A DNA stretch of 64,000 nucleotides from the NCBI GenBank assembly GCA_003991915.1, contig RQTK01000003.1, forward strand, positions 1,807,778 through 1,871,777. The letters are read 5' to 3'. Source of the DNA: Elysia chlorotica. Its lineage: Eukaryota > Mollusca > Gastropoda > Plakobranchidae. Position 1 is the stretch's first letter; every line of letters begins with the position of its first letter. The notes below the pieces were generated by a model. That model was not told where the DNA came from and ran no database searches. It saw nothing but the letters and a program-made list of their open reading frames with translations. Positions 43,489 to 55,061 of the stretch are shown in pieces. The translations under genes and the position numbers were made by a program.

Positions 43489-43977
43489 GAGGTCCTAGGG
43501 CAGCAGCTGCATAACTCCACGGGAGGCTCGCTCAGTGTTGGGCGTGTGGTGGTCCTGGGGTAGAACATCGGCTTCCGACGCAAAAGGTCCGGGTTCGAGC
43601 CCTGGCGATTGCGCTCCCTACTGGTTGGGTCGGTGTCAGTATAATGTGATCTGCTGAGACAGGGGTCGTGGCAACTAGACCTAGAGGTCCAAGGTCAGTA
43701 GCTGCATAACTCTAGGGGAGGATCGCTCAGCGTTGGGCGTGTGGTGGTCCTGGGGTAGAACATCGGCTTCCGACGCAAAAGGTCCGGGTTCGAGTCCTGG
43801 CGATTGCGCTCCCTACTGGTTGGGTCGGTGTCAGTATAATGTGATCTACTGAGACAGAGGTCATGGCATCCCCGCCCGGTCTCGTGTGTGGCAGCACATA
43901 CAATTGTCAGACGTTAGTGTTGGGGCCCGTCCACATTATAGCCTATATAGTGCTGATGTTGGACGTTAAACCAACTC

Positions 43978-44018
<41 letters not shown>
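43489..44018 (+). mobile_element. SINE pair in tandem (copies F and G) ending in a (CAA)n tail
   Basis: A 195-bp unit starting GAGGTCC at 43489 and again at 43684 contains the best-preserved SINE heads in the window: GTGTGGTGGTCCTGGGGTAG with an A-box-like stretch, TCCGACGCAAAAGGTCC and the B box GGTTCGAGCCCTGG. Each is followed by the central block GGTTGGGTCGGTGTCAGTAT. The first unit is cut off after the TCGTGGCA stretch. The second continues to GATGTTGGACGTTAAACCAA and a pure CAA tail to about 44018. A third partial head (CTCGCTCAGCGTTGGGTT) follows immediately. Confidence 0.85.
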
Positions 44019-45043
44019 CTCGCTCAGCGTTGGGTTCAGGTTCGGATTTCCAGTTGTTACTGTGCGTTTTGCGTCTGAGATGGCCCCCCGAACATGACCG
44101 CAACCATGTCGACGGAGATAGAAACGCACACGCACGCACAGGCAGGTCCTAGATCCTAGGTTCGAATCTTTGCCTCTTCTCTGTCGTTGTTTTGGGAAAG
44201 ACACTGCACATAAATTTCTTTAAGTAATGGCGTGAGTAGCTAGCTGTAGGCCGAGGCAGATATTGGCAGATAATGGGTGAATTTCCAGATCGATTTGTAT
44301 CATAATATATAAAATAGCAACCCCTTAGATTATACTATTAACGGCCTGATTAGGTCTAAATTAAAGCATTGTATCTTTGAAGTATAAATATATATTTTGA
44401 AAGCAGAAGCTTAAATGCGGCTGGTTTCATTCGAGTGTACTGCACACATTTTCCTCATCTTCGAGTATTTCTTTCATCAGATGATGGTATTCACCGTATT
44501 GATTACGGTGTTGATTTATTTGATGGAGCCAGTAGCGTCATTCATTTTTTTTTCTTTTTGAGTGCAGCCATTTTAGTATCATCCATTGAAGTATTTCTTC
44601 ATTCACATCCATCTCCTATAACTGCAACAAACAAAATGAGACGATGCTTCTAGGCAGTAATAACTCGCGCTGGGAATTTTTCTCGTCAGGCGATTTTGTC
44701 GCTCAGTTGATAGACCACTCTACCAACTCGCCCTTTTTTCGCGCAGTTTTATGTCGCCGGTTTGTAGGGACGGTGCGACCACCACTGTGTTTCCACAGGC
44801 GAACAACGTGAACTTTCTAGTCTCTGCCTTCTTTGCTTAATTAATGGGAATTGCGTTAAACACTGTAACCGAATAATGATGTTATGATTAGAGCACATAG
44901 AGAGGTTAGTGGGTTCTGGCTCAAGCAATCGGAAAGGGTAATTTGTTAAAATTTGCTCCATGCTGGTTGATTCGATGGCAGCACAAAAATGTCACCGGCT
45001 GAGACAGTATCTTGGATCTAGGTGCCAACTCGGGGAAAGGTTC
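44019..45043. other. Intergenic stretch with a SINE-like fragment, no gene recognised
   Basis: After the partial SINE head at 44019, a B-box-like GGTTCGAATCTTTGCCTC lies near 44159. The remainder contains no conserved frame. Open frames of 60-96 codons lack motifs. Confidence 0.5.
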
Positions 45044-45188
45044 TCTCCAACAAACACCATAGACCATGCGATAGCTAATAGCTTGTACCATAGCAAAGAC
45101 CACTGCACTGTGACTGCATTCTGCACTCGGGGAACAGAATATTATCGATGTTCCAAAGTTCCTGTACGTCGTATATATCGATGTTTGT
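45044..45188. repeat. Direct repeat upstream of SYF2, copy 1 (145 bp)
   Basis: The block from TCTCCAACAAACACCATAGA to TATATATCGATGTTTGT recurs in the same orientation at 46422-46551, where about 15 bases are missing in the middle. It contains two ATCGATGTT motifs. Confidence 0.92.
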
Positions 45189-45969
45189 ACTTATCGGCTA
45201 GACTTGCGGCTAGTCGTAGAACTTTCGTCTTAATTTGATTGGACAATATTTCCCGAAGGGACTGTCATGGCTGCCTCCGTTGTTCCTGTCATGGCTGCCT
45301 TCGTTGCGAATGTAAACATGAAGTTTTACAGCGTTCGCTTTTTGTTGTGTTTTTTTTTTTTTTCAGAGCGTAAATTGTATAAATAAATAATTTTCAAACT
45401 AGACCCAATGTTACTTACATCCGTTAGTTTTTCTTACTAGAGCTGTATTATAACACAAGTTGAGCTTTTTAATTAATCATCACTTAAATTGAATTAGATC
45501 TAAATCATAAATGTGTTGTTTGTTGTTGTTTTTTTTTTTTTTTTTTTTTAAATAATTTTAGATAAAGACAATCGCCTTAGTTAAAATTTGCTAACAATTG
45601 ACGTGCGAGTTATGTTTTGTTGTTGTTTTTTTTTTTTTTTTTTTTTTGTTTAGCGTTGGTGTGCGCGTTTTTTCTCTCTATACCAACAAATCTTAAAATG
45701 GTATTATTCATTAAGTTGAATTAGATCTAGATATCTAGGTATTTTAAGTAAAAAAAACGGTTGATTGTTATTGGAAAAAAAGAAAGAAAGAGAAGAAAAA
45801 TGTATATAAACAATAATAAAATATGTAAATTACAACAACAACAACAACAAAAACTTTAATCCGCATAATCAAACCTGTTAATGATATTCAATAATATTAT
45901 GTTGAAACTGAGTAGTAATACTGAAGAAGAAGAAGAAGAAGAAGAACAAGAGCAGAGAGAGAAGAAGGA

Positions 45970-46105
<136 letters not shown>

Positions 46106-46349
46106 AGATTGGTTGGGAGTAGTAGTAGTAGTAGTGAGATTGGTTGGGGTAATTATATTGGTAATCTCTATGGATGATAGGTAGTTTTATAGGCTATGTT
46201 TTCTTTTTTAATTAGCTCTCTTTCCCTTTCCCTTTTTTAAAATAAATTTGTAGGTTTGGTCTCTGCATCACGATCTTGTGAACTTCATTAATTTGAAACA
46301 ATAAAAAATTTTCGCTCAAACATTTATGACTTTCTTCGTTTCTTTTATG

Positions 46350-46350
<1 letters not shown>

Positions 46351-46419
<69 letters not shown>
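46351..46419. repeat. (ACT)n microsatellite, 23 units
   Basis: A pure TAC/ACT tract ending two bases before the second copy of the upstream direct repeat (46422). It is the reverse complement of the AGT tract at 45972-46104. Confidence 0.97.
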
Positions 46420-46421
46420 CA

Positions 46422-46551
46422 TCTCCAACAAACACCATAGACCATGCGATAGCTAAAAGCTTGTACCATAGCAAAGACAACGCACGCACTCGGGGAACAG
46501 AATATTATCGATGTTCCAAAGTTCCTGTACGTCGTATATATCGATGTTTGT
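46422..46551. repeat. Direct repeat upstream of SYF2, copy 2 (130 bp)
   Basis: The second copy of the 45044-45188 block, ending 218 bases before the SYF2 start codon. It may overlap the promoter. The similarity stops sharply on both sides, and on the left it abuts the ACT microsatellite. Confidence 0.92.
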
Positions 46552-46654
46552 TGTTGAAAACACTCATAATTTAATAAAGCCTACTTCCGGTCTGATCCTT
46601 CACTGATTCACTCTACACACCACAGTCTTGTTTATCTTTTTGTCAAAACAGAGG

Positions 46655-47110
46655 ACTATAAATCTAGATTCGATCTAGAATCTAGATCTAGATCTATTCT
46701 GCACAAAGCTAAACTTATTATTGTTGTAAAAAATACATGTTTGTAAATAAATAGAAACTGACCGAAATAATGGCATCAAAGGTAGGAAATTAAGATTTAT
46801 ATTAAATTAATAGATCTAGATCTAGATTAGATCCTTAAATCTAATAGATCTAGATCTCTAGAGTCTAGATAGACTAGAAAATTTAGATTTGTAGACATAA
46901 TCTAAATCTAGATTTAAATCTAATATATCTAGACTAGAGATAGATTCTAATCATTCTAGATCTAGATCTTCTTAGATCCTTAAATCTAATAGATCTCTAG
47001 AGTCTAGATAGACTAGAAAATTTAGATTTGTAGACATAATCTAAATCTAGATGAGTCTAAGATGTAGATCTAGATCTAGATTCTAGATCTACATCTAGGG
47101 ATCAAATCTC
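46655..47110. repeat. Cluster of overlapping AGATCT/TCTAGA units
   Basis: Dozens of AGATCTAGA and TCTAGATCT units span the SYF2 first exon and the start of its first intron. A longer block (CTTAGATCCTTAAATCTAAT with its surroundings) also recurs at about 46829 and 46970. The sequence is highly self-complementary. Confidence 0.85.
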
Positions 47111-49323
47111 ATCAATGAGAAGATGGACTAAAAATTTACTGGCTTTTCTATAGCCTGGATCCAAAATCTAGAATACATCTTGATTAAAGATTCTAGGGGA
47201 GGATTTCAAGACACACAATCAGTAACAAAAAAATTAACACATTTTATTTATGGAAGGCAGAGAAAGAAAGTAGAATATACATTTAGACCACAAGGAAGAG
47301 ACATAGCATCCCTCTGTGGTGGTTTGAGTCTTTTGTTGTATCTATCAAGTGTAAACAGCAAAGCTTTACTAGTTTACAATGGACAATTATTTCATCAGTT
47401 AAGTTGACATAAAGATGTCAGGAAGCTAGACCTAGAGTATTCTGTGTTGGTACCTTTTTGTATTGTATTTGTCCGTATAAATAACTGTTTGCTCAAGAAA
47501 GTTGAGGTATTCCTTGAGGGTAAGTGTTTAATAGTCTAGGTTGTTAGTATACGTTAGTGTTCAGTCTCAAAAGAGTCTCCAGGATGGTCCTAGTGTAAGT
47601 CTTCAGTGCCGTTTGTATATTTTACCGGACCTAGAAACAGCCAGCCTTGTATAAATTAGGATCTAGTTAGTTTTAGATATCTGTATGGAGAATTCCACAG
47701 GTAGTATTGGGATATAGCAAATTGAAACTTAGATGATTCATAATTCTTGTGTTATATAGGTTTATTTTGCTAACATGTTTTACACATAACTGCCATCCTA
47801 ACAATTTAGTGTAATCTATTAAGTTTTTATCTAGTTAGTGAGATGCAAAAATACCACACCTTGAGCTACAGATTGCTAGAGAAGCAAAAAATTACTCGAT
47901 TTTACTTTGGCATAGACATCAACTGGGGATTAAACTGGCTCTTGTGATATAGAGCATCACTTGGTGTTGGTCTCCAGACAGATTGGGAGGTCCGCTGTTT
48001 GAATCCCACGATCAGCAGATTGATTTGTCAGAGTTTGGCCCCTGTAACTGGTTGGGTCGGTGTCAGTTTTTATGTGATTGGCTAAGATAGGAGTAATGGT
48101 ATCCCCGCCCTGTCTCGTGTGTGGCAACACATAAACTTGTCAGATGTCAGGCTTGGGGCCCATCCACATAAAAGCCTATTTAGTGCTCATGTTGAAAATA
48201 AAACCAACTCGACGTCAACTACCGTCATATGTGGCATAACTGACAAGGGGGACAGATTATAGGGAACCAGCTTACTATTAAACTAAGGCTGGGGACTACT
48301 ACTCCGACTACCTTTGGAAACTTGTAAGGACTGAGCTTAAATGTTCATAAACACTTGGAATCAAACCCAGCCCCTTAAAAAATAGTGAACCAGTTTCCCA
48401 ACCATTACTCCAACAGCATCGGTAAAGGCAAAAATCTATTCCTTGAAGATGGATTTAAGCTTGATGTATATAAAATTTAATTATAATTTTTTTTTACTGG
48501 CTTTCTACACATCTAAGTGAGATTTTGCTTTATATTATTCTTTGTCACCAACATAAAGAAGATATCACCCAGACAAATCTAGGAACCTTAATTTCATTTT
48601 CAACCACAGCCTTAATTTCTTATCTTTATCATTCTAATATTAATGTAAAAGGAAACCAACTTCCAACCTCTTGTCCTCGTAGAATAGAAAAAAAAATATT
48701 GTGATTGAAATTCATCCTCTTACACACATTCTAATGAAAAGTTGCATTACAAAAACATTTTATATATACATCCTCGTAGCTTTAAATTGAAGTTGTTAAC
48801 TCCCTCTGATGTCATAGAATGGGAAAAAAAACTGATTGTAAGTGAAATTCACCCTTCCACACACATAATGAAAGGTTGCCTTACAATAAAAAAATGTATA
48901 CAGAACTTTTTCCCTGAACTGATGACACTGATGGAAAAAAGTTCACCCCTTTTTCATTCCAAAAACCATCTTGAATTATTTCACTGTTATTAAAAATGGT
49001 ATTTCAAAATGTGTGATTGAGTGATTCTTAATGCTATGCAAGTCAGAAATATAAATACTGGTGTAAAAATTAAAATATAACATATTTATTGGTAATAAAA
49101 AGTATTACACTCATTTTATCCAGGGAGCAGGTCCATCATCTAAAGCAGGATCAAGTGGTTCAGCTGCCAGTAAATTTGCCAGAATGAACAGGTTCCGAGA
49201 GCTAGAAATGAAAATGGTAAAACCAATTCTTTTTCCCAAAACCATTTTATATTTTTCTGTCAGTTCTCGTGTTGATTTGTAAGCATATATATCTGTCTCT
49301 GCCTCTCTGCCCCCCTCCCCCCT

Positions 49324-49360
<37 letters not shown>

Positions 49361-51122
49361 GGCTCTCCTTTTTTTCTTTCGTTTACTAGTTTTTTGTTTC
49401 AGAATTAATATTTGTAAAATGTTTTCCCCCAATGGGATTGATGGGAATGATGTTTTTATAAAATGGTCAGATTATCAAAAGTTGTGATTTATCATGAGCT
49501 TTTAAAGGAGATCCATTCTTTCACTTTAAATATTTATAATTCTTACATTGTATTCATTTCTCACGTATATCAAAGAGGTCTCTGAAATTTTATATCAGAA
49601 GTGACTGTTGTCACTGTTTGACCTCAAGAGTGCATACATGAAAGGTTCTTTTTTATGCTTTATGTTTGTTCTAAAGTAAGTTAAAAATATGACTTTTTCC
49701 TTAATAAACAGCCAAACAATTGTTAACAAGTTTTGTGTTATGTAATAATTTAAAGTTATATACCTTCATTTTTTTTGTAGTTTTCTTTGATATCATACTT
49801 TTTTTCTTTCTTCTGAAAAACGAAACAAAAAACTAAACAAACCAGAATGAAGCCAGAAAAATGAACCATGCAGAAGTTGTTGCAGAGGATGAGAGAAAAA
49901 AACGGCCACAGAACTTTGATGCGAAAAGGAAGAGGCTTGAATGGGAGCAAGAGGAGGATGAAAAGAAAAAGGTAGAATTGATCATATAGACTTTTATAAA
50001 TTGAAAAATAACTAAATTTAGTCGGCCTATATCAGAAACCAACAAAATGTTATTTGAACTTGAAGAAAAAATATTGTGGAAATTATAAAAACATAATGGC
50101 CCACAGGCAGATGAATAAAATGTGAAGATTGTGTAATGCCTTTTTTGTTAATATGTTTTGTCACTAATTTTGCATGTATCTAAATAGATTAGATGTAAAG
50201 AAAATCATTTAGAATCATTGTCAAAGGAATACACAATCCATGAGGGTTCTGCATTATTCAACATGATCTACAATACAGGGTTTTACAAAAAGCTATAATA
50301 AAATTCAGAACTAATAGCAGTAATTTATTCTTTTGTTGCAGATGCTGTAAGGTTGCTTTTGGTAACACATGTATTAATCCCTATTTTGTATCTTTCTATT
50401 ATCAGCAATGTGAGGCACGTGGAGAGACCTATGACAGGGTAAAGTTAATGAATGTTGGTGCTGATGAGGCTGAACGCTGGGAGAGAAAGAAGAAGAAGAA
50501 AAATCCAGATGTGGGTTTTGCAGGTGAGAACAGTACTCTTGCTAAGACAACATAAGCCATTGCTAAGCTTAAAAAAAATAAAAACAGTAATAGTGTAAAT
50601 AGACTGAGAATGTATTTAATGAAAGCAGAAAAACAATTGAGTCCACTGTTGTTTTTTTTTAATAATAAAAAAGAAACAAAAACAACTATTGAGACTAAAA
50701 GTAAGACAGTTAAATGTCTGTTCCATGTTTTCTCTGTCTCTCTTTGTCAATTTATATACATTTAATCAACTGTCGTTGAGAGTTGTGTTTTTAAAACCTT
50801 TTATCTTGTACCCTGTTTCTCTTTTTATACATTTTTATCGTACAATCTTCAGTTTTTTTCTTTGATAAATAATTTTGACAGTGGCAATAGCTTGACATAT
50901 CAAGCAAGGGCCTTGAGATTTTTATGTAAATGGAAACAGCTCTCTATATATGTTCACCATTATTATTATTTTTCTGTTTGTTTGTACATAGATTATGAGC
51001 AAGCAACATTCCGACAGTACAGCCAGCTAACGAAGCAGATAAAGCCTGATGTTCAGGAGGTCTCCAGACAAAAAGAGCAGTTGTGAGCTTGATTATTTGT
51101 TTTGTTTAAGGGAGGCAAAAAG

Positions 51123-51174
<52 letters not shown>

Positions 51175-52149
51175 GATAAAATAATGTTAGGTTTTTATCA
51201 TTGTTGCTGTAAGAAAGATTGAAAAATATGAATTTATTTTAACACTTAAAACATTCACTCTCATTGTCTCTAGTAAGATTTTTTTTTAATATCCCGTTTA
51301 TTCATTATAACTTAATTCACAGAGGAGAAGACTTTTATGCCTCAGCTGATACTTTGGGGCTTCACCAACGTAAAGACACTGATGATGCCATTGATCGTAT
51401 GGTCGGGGATCTCGAGAAACAGTAAGTGTATCAAACTGAGTTTTTCAACAAGTCTAACAGACTATAAACTTTGAAATAGACTCTTTATGATTCATGGAAA
51501 TACTCTGCGTGATATGGACCAAAAGAGAAGTCGGGAAATTTTTATGTCCCCGAGGGAGCTGTATTCTAATTTTTATTATCATGTTTTAAAGATTATTAAT
51601 AATTTACTATATAAATATAATCCAACCAGGTAAAGCTATCAATATATTTTCTGTGATTGGGTCTTTAACTGCAAATTAAACTACATGTAAGAAAGAACAC
51701 ATTTTTTTTTAAAAACCAGATACAAAGGCATTTATTTTTATATTATATAAGCGAAAGAATGCACAAGAAAAGAACATTTTACAGTAAAGCACGCTTATGT
51801 TCATGTGCCTTATTTCATATTTCTAGGTGATAATTTTTATGATATTTATGATAATATAAAACAATACCTTGCTCCCGCAATTTGCTTTAGGATAAGATAT
51901 AAAAAGCTTGATGTTAAGCTTTATGTAACGCTAGTGATATTTTGAAAACATTTAATAACAATATTTTTGTGTTTCTTAACCAGAATTGAAAAGAGAGCCA
52001 AATACAGTCGGAGAAGAACATTTGATGAAGAGGCAGATGTTGACTACATTAATGAGCGCAACGCTAAGTTCAACCAGAAATTGGAACGTTTCTATGGCAA
52101 ATACACTGCAGAAATTAAGCAAAATCTGGAGAGAGGAACAGCAGTATAG
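46770..52149 (+). CDS. SYF2: Pre-mRNA-splicing factor SYF2
   Basis: Seven exons join in phase into 234 codons: 46770-46781, 49124-49216, 49846-49971, 50406-50523, 50992-51082, 51323-51421 and 51984-52149 (stop TAG at 52147-52149). SYF2 (p29, GCIP-interacting) is a nuclear protein of the Prp19-associated part of the spliceosome. The chain shows the expected motifs in order: a Ser/Ala-rich start, [20 protein letters not shown], the basic [54 protein letters not shown], and a C-terminus with [19 protein letters not shown] and [16 protein letters not shown]. Length is close to the human protein (about 243 aa). The first coding exon is only 12 bases (Met-Ala-Ser-Lys), placed by its start and GTAGGA donor. 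Candidate AATAAA signals are at 52804 and 53222. Confidence 0.95.
47935..48215 (+). mobile_element. tRNA-derived SINE, copy H
   Basis: A head with GTTTGAATCCCACGATC (B box), then GGTTGGGTCGGTGTCAGTTT, TATGTGATTGGCTAAGATAG, GTCTCGTGTGTGGCAACACA, GGGGCCCATCCACATAAAAG and an AAACCAACTCGACGTCAAC end. It lies in the first intron of SYF2 in the same orientation as the gene. Confidence 0.82.
51127..51172. repeat. (CT)n microsatellite in a SYF2 intron
   Basis: A pure CT run lying 45 bases after the donor of the exon ending at 51082. It could serve in the pyrimidine tract of that short intron. A similar CT tract lies at about 49321-49360 in the intron after the second exon. Confidence 0.95.
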
Positions 52150-55061
52150 TCTTGATATCTGTAGCATTAAATGTTGAACGAAGCACAGCAATGTGGGTTA
52201 ACTTTGACAACTTTTAACTCCATGTTGGGGTATTGAAATTATAATTTGAAGTCAAAATGAGCATTAAGGAAAAGTCACCAAAAAGGATACCCAGTGAAAT
52301 GTTTCACAGAATAAAAAAAAATAGACCTTTTAGTTGACCAGTAATTATAGTCAGCATAGAAATATAAAGTCTGAAAAGATTATATTCCAATTTGAAACAT
52401 CTTTTAACTCTTACTTGGGTTGAAAATGTTATGCAGTAATCAATTGGCTTCAATTTATAAAATTGTAATTTGAATGATGAAAGCAGAGCCAGGAACTGAG
52501 GAAGTGTAGACAACTTATAAAGGTAAACATCAAAAATAATTTTTTTTAAAAAGGCGATAACTTATCGGTCATCATTGTTTTGCCTTGGAAATTTCATATT
52601 ATCAGTGCAATGTAAATTGTACTAAATCTGAATTAATTTTTAAGACAGTGTACTGAAAGTTGAAAAAAATACTATTTCAGCCTTCATGTTAAACAGACTA
52701 GCTGAAGTGGTATGGGAGTAAATTTGGGCTATGAAAACAGTATCAACTTTATTCTAATGAAATTGATTTTTATTTCATTTTGTTAGGATGTTGAAAAACC
52801 TTAAATAAATGCTATGAAAACAGATTAATATTCAATCTCTCTCTGCAAGATCTCATAACGAAAACAGATATTATAATTATTGCCCACATGACTCCTGTAG
52901 AAATCATTTTTGTTCTTTTCCTAGATAATGGACTGTGAGTTTAAACTGTTGCCAACTCAGAGTTTTTAGTGCTGACAATCAATCCAACAGCCCATTGAGA
53001 AAGGGTTTAAATATCCGTGAACTGTTTTGCACATTGTTGGAAGTGTGTTCGATAGCCAAGTTTATACTTATGTGCTATGTATGCAGTCTTTTTCATTTGA
53101 ATTAGATAAAAATTCAGTCATTTCATGTAATGTAATTTTCATTAAACATTAATTACATGTGCTTTCATTGAATATTGAAACTAAATTGATGTATTTTGAC
53201 ATTACTATTAATACTGATGTAAATAAATTATGTATAACAAAGTATGATATGTTTATTTTACTTTGTTAGGTATTTTTGTTGTTGTTTTGTAGTTGTTGCT
53301 CCACAAAAAAAAAAAATCAAGTTTATATGGATTCGTTTTAAGCTAACTCTGTCAAATTTGTGGATGTATACTGAAGTTTCAGAAGTTTGAAGTTTGTGGT
53401 TGGCACCAAAGTTAAATTTCCAGCATTGGTTTTAAAAAGTGCTTTTATGTTGATGCACTTTATATTTGACTAAAAATTGAAAAATTATACTATTTCCATT
53501 GTAGAATGTTAGTGGGTCACTGGGTCATATATGGCTTAAAGAATCAACAATATAATTATAACCTGCATGTTCTGTTTCATTTCTTGTCTATCTTTTACAT
53601 AGGCATATTTTGTTTGAAGCCCTTAGACTGACAATACAAACAGATTCCAAAGTTGAGTCATTAGTTAAAAGAAAAAAAATGTAATATCTCATTAAAGGAC
53701 ACCAACAATGATGGTGATAGAAACTTGTATTGAATTGTATTGTCAAATATACATTAATATCTACTATCCAAACATTGATAAAGCTAAAAAGTTTTTTTTT
53801 TAGATTCCATTAACTATTTATACAATTCTGTCTGAAAAAAAAAATTTAGTTGCTTCTTTGAATAAAAAAAATCATTCTGGAAATGGATTGCTAAGACATG
53901 TTATCGTTATCAAAATCAGAAGGATAAAGAAAGACTAGATGAAAAATTTTGAAACACTATCCATAGTACCGGTACATTTATCCGAAGTTAAGGATCAATT
54001 GAGAAGCAAGGGTAGCCTAAAATGTACAAATATTTTGTTTATTAAAAATCACCAATATATAATGTAAACGTCAAGAAGGAAAGTTTTGCTTTTATCAGTC
54101 TAATTATCTCGAAAATTAGTCCTATTATACTATAGACTGAGTGTGTAGACTATCAATCAGCAAGTAAATGAAAATAAGTTTTCAAATATTGGTGTACATG
54201 TTCAAAAGAGCAATGAGTTTCAGTATATTGAATTATTAATACGAGACAATCGATAAGCAGATACTCTGCAGAGTGATGACAGCAATTTTAGCATCACAGA
54301 GACAATAATTTATTACGATTCACAAACAATAAAAAAAAAAATTGAAATAAACAAGTAAGCAATGCCATATAAAAAAAAGACAAAAACAAAATACATGACT
54401 GTATAATAAATTGGCTGAATTTCGTTCAAATAATAACGTTCAGTTTTTGAAAAGCCACATTTAAGGGAGAATGCAGTAACTTAATTCACAACATGGTTAT
54501 AGTTTCATTTGCTAAAGCTTTAAAGGAAGTAGCGAAACTTTCCATCTGGATATGATTAGCAACCGTGTATATATACACTGTATATACACAACAGCATACT
54601 ACATGTGGTTGCACACCACCCAGTTTCTTTACAACATACAAGACAAATGCTTTTTCATAAAAAGTTAATACATATGCTTTGCAAAACTTAAAAAAAGGTC
54701 AACTGCTCTAACATATCACAGGGCAATAAATTTAGAAAAAACATTTAAAGCCATGTCACCGTAATGATCCACGTAAATGTTAAGAGTTAACCACCATGTG
54801 ATTTACCATATTTCTCTTTATCCATAACGGTAATACATACTGCTGTGTAGGAATATATTATTATTTAAATTTAAATACACCTACTAGCCAATTTAAGTAT
54901 ACAACTTCATTGACATTAGACATTTTATCATTCTGATGCATAGCTTCAATTTTATTATCAAAGAAAAAAGGACGAGGTATTTTCGTTTTTTACACCATTG
55001 TCATTGAGTATTTGAGTCCGTCTTTATTAAACATGTACTGCTTCAAAACATGTAACATTTC
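52150..55061. other. Convergent intergenic region between SYF2 and the DSL gene
   Basis: An AT-rich stretch that should contain the SYF2 3' UTR on the left and the DSL 3' UTR on the right. A minus-strand AATAAA at 55023-55028 lies 34 bases after the DSL stop. I see no other coding frame or repeat family. Confidence 0.6.

Noticed and set aside
43560..43640. Possible tRNA gene with good B box
   Set aside because: It does not fold into a complete tRNA and is followed by the SINE central domain, so it is a SINE head.
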